From the NCBI GenBank assembly GCA_021401465.1, contig JADDMT010000094.1, positions 50,545-114,544 of the forward strand: DNA of 64,000 bases. Direction: 5' to 3'. The stretch's first letter is position 1. Every line of letters begins with the position of its first letter. This DNA comes from Teratosphaeria epicoccoides. Its lineage: Eukaryota > Ascomycota > Dothideomycetes > Mycosphaerellales > Teratosphaeriaceae. The notes under the pieces are model-generated. The model was not told the DNA's origin. It searched no databases and saw only the letters and a program-made list of their open reading frames with translations. The position numbers and the translations under genes are program-made. Of the stretch, positions 42,219 through 54,250 are shown piece after piece.

Positions 42219-42578
42219 TGATACGGTTAATACTAGGGGGCCATTAGAACCGCATGGGTTCTAATGCCTACCCTTAGCATGTAGTAACCCTGCTACATAT
42301 AGCAAGGGGGTCCTTCGTACATACGTTAGCTCGTATGTCATCTAAGTAGGATTAGTTGTCGACATAGGACGCCCCTACGTCGCTGACCCTATAGTACCCC
42401 TACGGGGTTAGGCTCGGACATGCTTTCCCTAATTAAGGAGCGTCAGGGGTTATAAGCACCCTTAGCGCTACCTCTGCGATAAGCAGAAAGCAGCGCTATC
42501 TTGTACCTACTAAAAGGTCGGATTACTCTGTTACACTACGAGATATTTCTATATCATATAGCATATACATCTATATTA
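42219..42578 (+). repeat. Family B 5' LTR (B1)
   Basis: 360 bp, TGATACGGTT to CTATATTA; matched by 50028-50387. Confidence 0.9.
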
Positions 42579-42627
42579 GTTCTGCTTTCTCCCCCCTACT
42601 TTATAGTCTAGCAGAGAATACTACGAT

Positions 42628-45600
42628 ATGTCTAGAGTACTACGAACTCGCAACTAACGCGTAGCGAGCGCTATCCTAAGCGCCCGCGATAGCGAAGCTA
42701 GCCTAAGTAACTAGCCTATAGAAGTACCCCCTACGAGCGACACTACATCGAGCGGCAGTTCCGCTAGAGGCTAATTACGCGGCGGACAAGGTAATAGACC
42801 CCTCGCACAGGGACTATAGCTAACCCCGACTATTAACCTAGCCCTCGTAGCCATGATTGTCGATTAGGTCGCGAACCGCCTTATGAACTAGAGCTAGAGC
42901 CGCACTGCTTCTAGTAGCGACAACAGCAAGGACGACGAAGACGTCGCCATAAGTAGTACTAATAAACTAGCGGACGAAGAAATCTAGCGAGATTTTACAC
43001 TAGGGACCTACGAAGACAACTTACTAGGAGGCGTAGACTCTCCGCGTGTGCCTGCGAATCTAGTACCTAAATTCAGGGCCATAGTAGGCTAACTAGGAGG
43101 TAGTCGTAACGCACGTAACCTGAAGCCGTTTAAGGGAGACACCTTAAAGGAGGCTTGAACTTTCTTGTAGGCATGTAAGGCAGTTTTCGTGCTTGACCTA
43201 CGCGGATATTCTACAGAGAGCGAACGAGTCGCCTTTAGTGTAATGTAGCTTGAAGAGGATAAGGAACCTCGCAATAATTAGCATAAGTAGTATAACCTTA
43301 TACGGGTCTACGACAGAACGTATATGTAGGCGGACTTTCGCTAGTTCTATGTCGACTAGGTCAAGGATCTAGGGAATCGCGCCCTTACTATGTCTGTCGA
43401 GTACAAGAGAGCTAAGTAGGGGAAGGGACAAATAATCTCTAGCTTCGCTACCTACCTCGCTACGCTCGAGAGACAGATGCTACCCTATACTAAGACGTAA
43501 CGCATGCGGCACTTGCTCGTCAAACTTAATAACGATCTTCAGATTATAATCATGACTTTTCATGAACTTCCGACAACTCGGCAAGACCTTGTGTCCCTTG
43601 CGACACGTATGGAGATTACCTTGAAGCGAAATAGAAAATCGGGCGGCAAGGACAATAAGCGTCTAAGCCCTAAGGACCTACTAAAGGGCCGCTATCATAA
43701 GCGCCCTAGGGGTCACGCCTAACGCGGTAGTTCATTCTAGAGGAGCAAGCCCTCCGAGCTAAAAGATAGTAGCGAGAAGCCTCCGAGTAGCTGCCACATC
43801 TGTAGAGCGAGGGACTACTAGGTAGCTCGCTGTCCTAAATGAAGTGATAGGAAGAAGGTAAGCAAGGTGTCTGAAACCTGACTAGAGAGGAGGCGAAAGA
43901 AGGACAAGCCCGAGACAACTAAATGGCTACTACGGGTATCTAAGCTGTCTGTTACTAATAGTGTAGACTCGTGGCCTGCCTGGCGCCTATCTAGTGCGGT
44001 CTAAGTTAATGGCTCGCTTGAGCTAGTAGACTGTATGTTAGATGACCTTGCGGAGGTTAACGTGATACCCTAGAGGGTAGTCGTACAGCTCGGTTTGAAG
44101 CCGATCCTAGGAGCCCTGCTACCTACCATGAAGTCCTTTTAGGGCGAAGGCATAGCGGCTTAAGGCGCGTACAACATGCGCCTCTAACTCGCGGACTCCT
44201 CAGGAGAAGTGCGCGAGACTAACGAAGTCTTCTACGCTAAAGACGTTCCTAATAAGGAGCTCCTACTCGGCCGCCCTTAGCGCCACAAGCAGGGAGTCGT
44301 TGTTAATAGAGCTACTAACAACTAGTTCTACAGCTCTATAGGCGAAGTTCCTACGGTATAGATGCGTGACGCACACAGCTTCTACAAGGACATGAAGAAG
44401 GTCTAATGCGTGTATACGGTCTACATATAGAACGTCAAGGAAGACGTTACCCTTCTACCTGAGTTAGAGGAATACGCCGATATTTTCGACGTAGAGGCTA
44501 CGGCCTATGCCCGGGCCCTAGACACAGAACATGCGATTAACCTTAAGGAGGGTTATAATCCTCCGTATCGACCTCTGTACCCTATGTCGGAATCGAAGCT
44601 CAAAACACTTCGAGACTACCTCTACAAGGCGCAAAGGAACGCGTAGATCCGACGAAGCGACAGCGAGGCTAGAGCGTTAGTTATGTTCGTCCTGAAGAAG
44701 GAGAACACGCTCCGCCTATACGTTAACTATAGGGGCCTTAACGTAGTAACCTAGAAAAACCGCTGCCCCCTACTACTTATTAGCAAGACGCTTGACCGCC
44801 TTAGTCGCGCCGCCATCTTCTCGTCTATCGACTTGAAGGACGCCTACTACTAGATACCGATCCGAAAGGGCGACAAGTAGAAGACTACATTCCGAATGTA
44901 GTATAGACACTTCGAGTATATAGTAATGCTATTTAGCTTAACTAACGTACTAGCAACGTTCTAAGCGTATATTAACAGGGCCCTAGCCGGCCTCGTTAAC
45001 ACCTGCTACGTAGTATATTTAGACGATATACTAGTCTACTCTGACTCGAAGGAGGAGCATATTTGGCACCTAAGGATAGTACTCGAACGGCTCCGCAAGT
45101 TCGCTCTATACGCAAACCTAAAGAAGTACTCATTACTAACAGATAGGATTAAGTTTCTTGGATACATCGTCTCTACAGAAGGAGTCATCATAGATGACTA
45201 AAGGGTGTCTGTAATCGCGGAGTAGCTACAGCTAACTACCCTCTAAGAAGTGCAGGTGTTCCTAGGGTTTACTAACTTCTACCGCAGATTCATACGGTCC
45301 TACTCGAAGATCGTGGCTCCCCTCACGGCCCTCGCAAAGGGCGCGATTCGAGGAAAAAAGCTAGGGATAGTGCCTTAGGAGGAGGCTTAGAGCAAGGCTT
45401 TCTCTAAACTTAAAGCAGCTTTTTAAACTACGCCTATACTTCGGCACTTTGACCTCGCTACGAAGATCCGGATAGAGACCGATGCTTTAAAATTCGTAAT
45501 AGCCGTAATTATATCGCAGCTCTAGTCGCACGAAGGTAGTACGCGATAGTACCTAATTGCCTTCTAGTCGCGGAAGATGCAGGGCGCTAAGCTTAACTAT

Positions 45601-47560
45601 AAGACTTACAACTAAGAGCTTTTAGCTATTGTTAACAGCTTCAAGGAGTACTAACACTACCTCGAAGGCGCAGCGTACCCTATTAAGGTACTTACTAACT
45701 ATAACAACCTTCGCGGCTTCATAGGCGTGAAGCAGCTAAGTAGTTAGTAAGCAAGGTAGGCGACTTTCCTCGCTAGCTTTGACTTCGTTATCTAGCATCG
45801 TTCCGGAAAGACGAATCCGGCCGATAGTCCTTCGCAACGACTAGACTACAACACTAGGGAGGAGGGTAACTAACAGCTTCTCCTTACGCTGTAAACGAAG
45901 CTTGTAGTTTAGGGCAGCGATCTGTCGTTAGCTCCTCTTGTAGGTTGACTGCGGGTCTAATAGGGCCTCACGGCCTCCGCTAGTGACAAACCCTCCTATC
46001 TGGCAGTTATAGCGACTATGTCTAGCTTAATCTATGTAGTAGTTAACCGGCTTACATGTAGTAAGCATGCGATGTCTAAAGAACTCTTTAAAGAAGTCTC
46101 GAGACTTATTCAGCAGTTACAAGAGCGAGAACCGGAGTTAATTAATGAGGGTGTAGCCCTCTAGGATACTGCAGGCAGTCCGAAGTACTAGACTAAGTCA
46201 GGCGACTTGTAGTACTTTGACAATAGGCTCTACGTACCCGCTAACTACATACTCTGTTTGTAGCTCCTCCGTATTCATCATGATAATGAACTCACAGGCC
46301 ATTTTAGCGCAGAGAAGACGAACGTACTTCTCGGACGTAAATACTAGTAGCCTACGCTAGAACAGGATGTCTCTGACTATGTCAAATCCTGCTAGACATA
46401 CTAGGTTAGCAAATCTCGGCGCTATCGCCCCTATGGCGATACTTAGGCGCTCCTACTACTAGAGAGACTATGGCAAGACTTAACTATAGATTTTATTACT
46501 AATTTGCCGCTAGCAAAGTAGAGAGGCAATGTAGTTAATGCTGTCCTTATAGTAGTCGACTAATACTCTAAGATGAATGTCTTCATCCTATGTACGAAAA
46601 GATGTACAAGTAGCGAGCTTGCGTGACTACTTTGCGACGAAGTTATATAGCGCTTTAGTATCCCCTAAAGTATCCTATTAGATCGAGGTTCTGTCTTTAC
46701 TAGTAAATACTAGCAAGAATTTGTGTTTAAGGCGCGTGTTAAGCACCGCCTAAGTACAGCATTCTATCTACAGACTAATAGTTAGACTAAACGTATAAAC
46801 TAGACTCTTGAGTAGTAGCTTCGGTGCTACTACGCTAAGAACTAGGATGCCTAGGCCGACGTAATTCCTATGGCGGAATTTGCAGTTAATAACAGTATGC
46901 ATACTACTATGCGTATGTCGCCATTTCAGATTGTTTATAGCTTTAATCTAGAAATACACCTAGAACTGCCTTAGGACGAGTCTTCTAAGGAGAGGGTGCT
47001 AGCCGCCGCAGAATTAGCGCGGCATATGCGCGAGGTACATTCGGTGCTAATAGAACACTAGAAAAAGGCCTCAGAATCCTAGATTAAACATAATAACGCC
47101 TGTGCTAAACTGATGTAGTACGTAGTTAGTACGAAGGTGTTACTATTAACAAAGAATCTCAAGCTGAAACTTCCAAGCAAGAAGATGACGCCAAGGTTCG
47201 TCGGACCCTTCTAGATACGCAACATAATAGGCTTGTAGGCATACCGGCTATTTTTACTATCGTCGTATTATGTGCACGACGTCTTCTACGTATCTCTACT
47301 CGAACTATAGGTACAGCGCGAGGGCGAAGAGCCCATGGACCCGATGCTAGTAGCAGAAGAGAACGAAGAGTAGGAAGTCGAGGGTATTAAGGACAGTATG
47401 TAGCGTAAGGGCGCAACTTACTATCTAGTGAAGTAGAAAGGATACCTACCTAAGTACACATAATAGGTTCTAGCTAAAGACTGCAAGAACGCTCTAGAAG
47501 CTATTCGTGAATTCGAAGAGCGGAGGAGGCGTAAGTAGGGCTTAAGAAGGTTAATTCGTA
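42628..47560 (+). pseudogene. B1 Gag-Pol remnant with chromodomain
   Basis: A first ATG lies at 42628. Gag includes a 72-codon open piece at 43504-43722. A CCHC knuckle at 43792-43833 has its His replaced by Tyr (CAC to TAC, RIP-type). The protease region near 44020 reads LDDLAEVNVIP. RT covers about 44480-45330 with YLDDILVYS at 45016-45045. RNase H is near 45480-45660. The integrase zinc region reads RIHHDNELTGHFSAEKT near 46270, then WQDLTIDFITNLP at about 46460 and EFAVNNSMHTTMRMSPF near 46880. A chromodomain-like end lies at about 47370-47530 (YYLVK, KGYLPKYT). Stops are TAG/TAA at Gln/Trp sites. Confidence 0.85.
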
Positions 47561-47732
47561 GGAAGATAAGGGCTTCGGAGCAGAATTCTTAACATGTGTA
47601 TATAGCGCATAACGCGTAAAGTGACAACAAGAAGCAAACGCCCTACTCATACATCATTAATGCCTAAACGCACACCTAGAATAAACCTAAGGAGAACAAG
47701 AGACATGCTCAGATTAGCTTCGTAGCTAATGC

Positions 47733-49220
47733 TTAGCGACTACTAGTTAGGGGCTTCCTAACTGAACCCGAAGTAGGAGAGTCTTTCTTGTTACGGTCCG
47801 CTAGGGACTGCCTACTCGCACGGGGTCTACTAAACACCCTGAAGCGACTATGAGTAACAGGGGTAGTAACGCCACGAAGAGAGGCTAGCATCTTCTTCTT
47901 TAGTAGGTTGCGAGAGAGCTCGTCTTCAGAGCCTATAGTAGCCAGAGAACTAGCGACATCCTTACTACGCCTAGTCGCGACGACTACCTTATCCTTAGCA
48001 TTAGAAGGCGAAGAGACGCGAGCGCGCTTGCGGCTGTTGCGCTCGGCCCTCGAGATCATCTTGCGCTTCTTAACACGAGTGTTAACTACATCATCGGACT
48101 TAGTGTCCCCCTTAGGCGTAACTAGTACGGCGACACTACAGCGCGAAGGGATCACGTTAGGACCGAAGGTATCCTAGACGTCGTCATCCTCCTCATCCTC
48201 AAAGATCTGGCCTAGAGGCTTGTACCTTAGCGTCTTAACAGACGTAGTACAGGTCGCAAGCAGGGAAGGTTCGGCTTCCTTGTCGCTAACCTTAATTTCA
48301 GCCCTAGCCTTCTTCTTCTTCTTAGATAGTAGTGTCGAGGCGGCGTAGGCAGCGGCGCTACAATGTGTTAGCTATACGCACGCGACAGGATTCGAGTAAG
48401 TAACTTACGGCTTAGTCCTCGGGACTGGCTTAGAGGCAGGCTGTCTCTCGGTATGGCGCTAGGGCGTAGCCTTAGCGGCGGGAGCGGTGAATTGCTTAAT
48501 AACCTTCTTGCAGATCATCCGCGTCTTAAAGTCATCGTTAATAGAGGCAAGGGCCCCGAGTTACTAACGCTAACGGCTAGTCGGATATTTCTCGACGCTA
48601 ACGTTAGCCTAGCGGAGAAAGTCAGCATTTATACTTAGAGGGTACCCATACTATATACGTACTATAGCGAAGGTCTTAACCCTAATAGTTAGTACCTTCA
48701 AGATCTTCTAGACTAAGTCTACGATTAGACCTAGATAAACGTTTTCGCCTGTTAGTAGAGAGTCAAAGCAAACACTGCTATAAGAACGGTTAGTAGTCGC
48801 GGTAAAGCACGAGAGGGCGCCAAGCAGGTAGGCAAGTACCTCGCGGTACTTAGCCTGTAGCCTGTTCATAGTCAGAGTACCTTTAGCAATCCTCTTGTCG
48901 CGCGTACTCTAGAAGTCATCAATGTTACAGCAGAGCTAGTTGTACTTGCTATACACCTCTTTAGGGAGGTCTTAGCATTTTTGATGCTTGCTATTACAGT
49001 TAACATAATTGCGGTAGACACTGCCCTCATTAAATCCGCTAACGTAGATCTTAGCTACGCTTCGGTTAGTACAAGTCACGCATACCTCGCGGGTAGGGGA
49101 CGCCTTACTAACACGCGGAGGAGAGATGTATGTAGCTTGGCTACTAAGGTTGTCGATGCATTGTCGACATAAGCGACAATTGCGGGTAGAGCGAGTAGCG
49201 TCAAACTTAGTCTGTAGCAC
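47733..49220 (-). pseudogene. Family B antisense accessory gene (B1 copy), Cys-rich N-terminus
   Basis: One frame of 496 codons on the strand opposite gag-pol, interrupted only by TAA and TAG. The N-terminal about 85 residues are Cys-rich: RNCRLCRQC, REVCVTCTN, then VNCNSKHQKC, a zinc-ribbon-like arrangement. The middle has NRLQAKYREVLAYLLGALSC and FDSLLTGENVYLGLIVDLV. The C-terminal 150 residues are basic with an acidic patch (KKKKK, EDEEDDDV region) and KKRKMISRAERNSRKRAR, a likely nuclear localisation signal. The open 140-codon stretch at 47733-48155 is the last part. The first codon is GTG here and ATG in B2; the surrounding hexamer differs by RIP-type changes, so the true start is uncertain. 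No function is known to me; nucleic-acid or chromatin binding is inferred. Confidence 0.65.
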
Positions 49221-50027
49221 ATGAGCTATTATAGCTAAGACGGGTTAATTGATCTTGATTGATTGATTAAAGAAGAAGAAGCTCTAGTATAGACCCGTAG
49301 ACATAGCAAGGCGCAAGCTAAGCGAAATAGGAGCGGAGGTTAATGTTAGTGTCTTAGAACAGGAAGTTTAGGAAAGCGACGAGGTTTTTATACCCTCTAA
49401 CAGCCCCCCTGTTGCCTACTATAACCGTTAACCTAGTAACTCGAACTACATGCGTAGAGTACCTGCCTTTAGTTAACTCATAAGGGGACCGAATAATGCA
49501 ATAACAGATAACGCGGCTGTTACGCATGTGCGCTAACCGCACTTGTGCTAGCCTACTAGCATGAAAATATGGCGAGGCCCGCGCTAGGAGCGCGCTCCTG
49601 CCGTTTCGAGTAGCGCGCGTAGAGCGTCCGCGTACTTTCCTACTACCCTAAGGTTCTGCGACATGTTCTTTATAGTCACGACTAAATAGGGACGGCCAAG
49701 CTACTTAGTAAGGCTGGCGCGCATGCTCGCCCTATAATTTCAAGGATTAACTAAAGTACGTGCTTATAGTATCCTAATATCTCGATCTGCATGTAAAGCG
49801 AAGGTGTTACGAAGCTGCCTAACATGTAACAGGTTAAAACCCGCCTAAGTTAGTAGCCTCCGCCCTATACTCGCTGCGAAGGTGTTAAGGTATATGCATA
49901 ATACATGTTACGTAGGCTATCTACCTATTTACCCTTGCGCGGTATAAGCGTGCTACATCCCGTACCTTATACGTTCCGCATGTATTACTCAGTAAGGCTA
50001 GGGACATCCTCATAGGAGGAGGGGCAG

Positions 50028-50387
50028 TGATACGGTTAATACTAGGGGGCTATTAGAACCGCATAGGTTCTAATGCCTGCCCTTAGCATGTAGTGACCCT
50101 ACTATATATAGTAAAGGGGTCCTTCGTACATACGTTAGCTTATATGTCGTCTAAGTAGGATTAGTTGTCGACGTAGGACGCCCCTACGTCGCTGACCCTA
50201 CGGTACCCCTACGGGGTTAGGCTCGGACATGCTTTCCCTAATTAAGGAGCGTCAGGGGTTATAAGCACCCTTAGCGCTACCTCTGCGATAAGCAGAAAGC
50301 AGCGCTATCTTGTACCTACTAAAAGGTCGGATTACTCTGTCATACTACGAGATATTTCTATATCATATAGCATATACATCTATATTA
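50028..50387 (+). repeat. Family B 3' LTR (B1)
   Basis: 360 bp, same ends as the 5' LTR, preceded by the polypurine tract and followed by the CTACG target duplication at 50388-50392. Confidence 0.9.
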
Positions 50388-50392
50388 CTACG

Positions 50393-50692
50393 TCTGTCGA
50401 TATATAACTTGCTAACAAAGTAAGCACGACTGTTACAGACCGTATAGGCTACTACGACTACTTAAGGTACCTTAACGGCTATAGGAATCGCTTGCCATAG
50501 ATTTCATTGTCAAACTACCTTAGTCGAGAGAACCTGCTACGAATGAGTTCTTCGACAGGATCATGGTAGTAGTCGACCGATTTACTAAGTTTAGGAAGTT
50601 TATCCCTTACCGCGAAGACTTCAAGGCTAAAGATATCGCGCATGTCTTTATTAAATAGGTAGTAGTACTACATGGCATGCTACAGGACCTAG
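50393..50692 (+). pseudogene. A2 integrase core fragment
   Basis: The frame reads ESLAIDFIVKLP, then FFDRIMVVVDRFTKFRKFIP, YREDFKAKDIAHVFIK and LHGMLQD. This is the DDE integrase core of a Ty3/gypsy element (first Asp in DFIV, second region approaching HGxxxxIVSD). It continues A2 after the B1 insertion and is cut by B2 before the second catalytic Asp. Confidence 0.8.
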
Positions 50693-51053
50693 TAATATAG
50701 ATGTATATACTATATAATATAGAAAATATCTCGTAGTATAACAGAGTAATCCGACCTTTTAGTAGGTATAAGACAGCGCTGCTTTCTGCTTATCGCAGAG
50801 GTAGCGCTAAGGGTGCTTATAACCCCTAACGCTCCTTAATTAGGGAAAGCATGTCTGAGCCTAACCTCGCAGGGGTACTGTAGGGTTAGCGACATAGGGG
50901 CGTCCTACGTCGACAACTAATCCTACTTAGACGACATATAAGCTAACGTATGTACAAAGGACTCCCTTGCTATATGTAGCAGGGTTACTAAATGCTAAGG
51001 GCGGGCATTAGAACCTATGCGGTTCTAATGGCCCCCTAGTATTAACCGTATTA
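50693..51053 (-). repeat. Family B 3' LTR (B2)
   Basis: 361 bp, the reverse complement of the B1 LTR, with ends TAATATAG (left) and CCGTATTA (right). Confidence 0.85.
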
Positions 51054-51860
51054 CTGCCCCTCCTCCTATAAGGATGTCCCTAGCCTTACTAAGTAATGTA
51101 CGTAGAACATATAGGGTACAGGATATAGTACACTTATACCGCGCAAGGGTAAATAGGTAGATAGCCTACGTAACATATGTTATGCGTATACCTTAACACC
51201 TTCGTAGCGAGTACAGGGCAGAGGCTACTAACTCGGGCGGGTTTTAACCTGTCACATGTTAGGCGGCTTCGTAATACCTTCGCTTTATATGCAGATTAAG
51301 ATATTAGGATACTACAAGCATGTACTTTAGTTAATCCTTGAAATTATAGGGCAAGCATACGCGCTAGCCTTGCCAAGTAGCTTGGCCGTCCCTATTTAGT
51401 CGTGACTATGAAGAATGTGTTGTAGAACCTTAGGGTAGTAGGAAAGTACGCGGACACTCTACACGCGCTACTCGAAACAGTAGGAGCGCGCTCCTAGCGC
51501 GGGCCTCGCCACATTTTCATGCTAGTAGGCTAGCATAGGTGTAGTTAGCGCACATGCGTAATAGCCGCGTTATCTATTATTACATTATTCGGTCCCCTTA
51601 TAAGTTAACTAAAGGTAGGTACTCTGCGTATGTAGTTTAAGTTACTAGCTTAACGGTTGCGGTAGGCAACAGGGGGGCTATTAGAGGGTATAAAAACCTC
51701 GTCGCTTTCCTAAACTTCCTGTTCTAAGATACTAACATCGACCTCTACTCTTATTTCGCTTAGCTTACGCCTCGCCGTGTCTACAGGTCTGTACTAGAGC
51801 TTCTTCTTCTTTAATTAATCAATCAAGATTAATTAACCTGTCTTAGCTATAATAGCTTAT

Positions 51861-53348
51861 ATGCTGCAGACTAAGTTCGACGCTACTCGCTCTACCCGCG
51901 ATTGTCGCTCGTGTCGACGATGCCTTGACAACCTTAGTAGCCAAGCTACACATATCTCTCCTCTACGTGTTAGTAAGGTGTCCCCTACCCGCGAGGTATG
52001 CGTGACTTGTACTAACTAAAGCGTAGCCGAGATCTACGTTAGCGGATTTAATGAGGGCAGTGTCTACCGCAATTATGTTAACTGTAATAGCAAGCATCAA
52101 AAATGCTAAGAGCTCCCTAAAGAGGTATATGGCGAGTACAACTAGCTCTGCTGTAACATCGATAACTTCTAGAGTACGCGTGACGAGGGTATTACTAAAG
52201 GCACTCTGACTATGAACAGGCTACAGGCTAAGTACCGCGAGGTACTTGCCTACCTGCTCGGCGCCCTCTCGTGCTTTACCGCGACTACTAACTATTCTTA
52301 TAGTAGTTTTTGCTTCGACTCTCTACTAACAGGCGAAAACGTTTATCTAGGTCTAATCGCAGACTTAGTCTAGAAGATCTTAAAGGTGCTAACTATTAGG
52401 GTCGAGACCTTCGCTATAGTACGTATATAGTGTAGGTACCCTCTAAGTATGAATGCTGACTTTCTCTACTAGGCTAACGTTAGCGTCAAGAAATATCCGA
52501 CTAGCCGTTAGCGTTAGCAACTTAGGGCCCTTGCCTCTATTAACGATGACTTTAAGACGCGGATGATCCGCAAGAAGGTCATTAAGCAATTTACCGCTCC
52601 CGCTACTAAGGCCATGCCCTAGCGCTATACTAAGAGACAGCCTGCCTCTAAGCTAGTCCTAAGGACTAAGCCGTAAGTTACTTACTCGAATCCTGTCGCG
52701 TGCGTATAGCTAACACATTGTAGCGCCGCCGCCTACGCTGCCTCGACGCTACTATCTAAGAAGAAGAAGAAGGCTAGAGCCGAAATTGAGGTTAGCGACA
52801 AGGAAGCCAAACCTTCCCTGCTTGCGACCCGTACTACGTCTGTCAAGACGCTAAGGCACAAGCCTCTAGGCCAGATCTTTGAGGATAAGGAGGATGACGA
52901 CGTCTAGGATACCTTTAGTCCTAACGTGATCCCTTCGCGCTATAGTGTTACTACACTAGTTACGCCTAAGGGGGACACCGAGTCTAATGATGTAGTCGAC
53001 ACTTGTGTCAAGAAGCGCAAGATGATCTCGAGGGCCGAGCGCGACAGCCGTAAGCGCGCTTGAGTCTCTTTGCCTTCTAATGCTAAGGATGAGGTAGTTG
53101 TCGCGACTAGGCGCGGTAAGGATGTCGCTAGTTCTCTAGCTACTATAGGCTCTAAAGACAAGCTCCCTCGTAACCTACTAAAGAAGAAGATGCTAGCCTC
53201 TCTTTATGGCGTTACTACCCCTGTTACTCATAGTCGCTTCAGGGTGTTTAGTAGACCCCGTGCAGGTAGGCAGTCCCTAGTAGACTATAACAAGAAAGAC
53301 TCTCCTGCTTCGGGTTTAGTCAGGAAGCCCCCGACTAGTAGTCGCTAA
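51861..53348 (+). pseudogene. Family B antisense accessory gene (B2 copy)
   Basis: Starts at an ATG and spans exactly 496 codons, the same length as the B1 copy, with no indel. N-terminal Cys pattern: RDCRSCRRCL, REVCVTCTN, VNCNSKHQKC, then LCCNIDNF. Most in-frame stops coincide with those of B1. A TGA at 53061 stands where B1 has CGA. A 92-codon piece (53070-53348) is open and ends with KPPTSSR. Read with B1, this supports a formerly functional gene of about 495 residues. Confidence 0.65.
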
Positions 53349-53499
53349 GCATTAGCTACGAAGCTAATCTAAGCATGTCTCTTGTTCTCCTTAGGTTTAT
53401 TCTAGGTATGCCTTTAGGCATTAATGATGTATAAGTAGGGCCTTTGCTTCTTGTTATTACTCCGCGCGTTATGCGCTATATACACGTGTTAAGAATTCT

Positions 53500-54220
53500 G
53501 CTCTAAAGCCCTTATCTTCCTACGAATTAACCTTCTTAAGCCCTGCTTACGCCTCCTCTACTCTTCGAATTTACGAATAGCTTCTAGAGCGATCTTGTAG
53601 TCTTTAGCTAGAACCTATTATGTGTACTTAGGTAGGTATCCTTTCTACTTCACTAGATAGTACGTTACGCCCTTACGCTACATACTGTCCTTAATACCCT
53701 TAACTTCCTACTCTTCGTTCTCTTCTGCTACTAGCATTAGGTCCGCGGGCTCTTCGCCCTCGCGCTATACCTATAGTTCGAGTAGAGATACGTAGAAGAC
53801 GTCATGCACATAATACGACGATAGCAACAATAGCTAGTACGCCTGCGAGCCTATCGCGTCATGTATCTAGAAGGGTCCGACGAACCTTAGCGTTATCTTC
53901 TTGCTTAGAAGTTTTAGCTTGAGATTCTTCGTTAATAGTAACACCTTCGTACTAACTACATACTACATTAGTTTAGCATAGGCGTTATTATGTTTAATCT
54001 AGGATTCTAAGGCCTTTTTCTAGTGTTCTATTAGCACCGAATGTACCTCGCGTATACGCCGCGCTAATTCTGCGGCGGCTAGCACCCTCTCCTTAGAAGA
54101 CTCGTCCTAAGGTAGTTCTAGGTGTATTTCTAGATTAAAGCTATAAAGAATCTAAAATGGCGACATGCGTATAGTAGCATGCACGCTATTATTAACTGCA
54201 AATTCTGCTATAGGAATTAC
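53500..54220 (-). pseudogene. B2 integrase C-terminus and chromodomain remnant
   Basis: On minus, this is collinear with B1 46861-47560, starting at the equivalent of EFAVNNS and ending in the chromodomain-like segment. Many TAG/TAA codons. Confidence 0.7.
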
Positions 54221-54230
54221 ATTCATCTTA

Positions 54231-54250
54231 AAAACCTAACCCCTAAGTAG
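54231..54250 (+). repeat. Telomere-like motif at the B2 breakpoint
   Basis: CCTAACCCCTAA (54235-54246) follows directly on the truncated end of B2. It equals two CCCTAA units with one base missing or shifted, in the orientation opposite to the terminal telomere. It may be a healed break or chance. Confidence 0.35.

Larger units (their letters stand above)
42219..50387 (+). mobile_element. Ty3/gypsy chromovirus B1, full length, RIP-mutated, nested in A2
   Basis: Total 8169 bp: 360-bp 5' LTR (42219-42578), gag-pol on plus, an antisense accessory frame (49220-47733 on minus), a polypurine tract at about 50015-50027 (GGAGGAGGGGCAG), and a 360-bp 3' LTR (50028-50387). The flanking CTACG duplication shows a standard integrase-mediated insertion. 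LTR ends are TG..TA, the last base pair probably altered from TG..CA by RIP. The two LTRs have equal length. Confidence 0.9.
37601..50692 (+). mobile_element. Ty3/gypsy chromovirus A2, interrupted by B1 and truncated
   Basis: The 5' LTR is at 37601-38041 and the internal region at 38042-42218. The element is interrupted by B1 (42219-50387) and continues at 50393 with integrase core sequence to 50692, where inverted B2 begins. The 3' part (integrase C-terminus, chromodomain, antisense gene, 3' LTR) is absent. Frames carry RIP-type stops throughout. Confidence 0.8.
50693..54230 (-). mobile_element. Chromovirus B2, inverted and 5'-truncated
   Basis: The LTR at 50693-51053 is followed rightward by the complement of the polypurine tract (CTGCCCCTCCTCC), the accessory gene (here on plus) and the complement of the integrase/chromodomain end. 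It is collinear with B1 46861-50387 in reverse to 54220. It then shows a jump to a 10-12 bp piece matching B1 near 46571, and stops. Gag, RT and the 5' LTR are missing. Confidence 0.85.
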
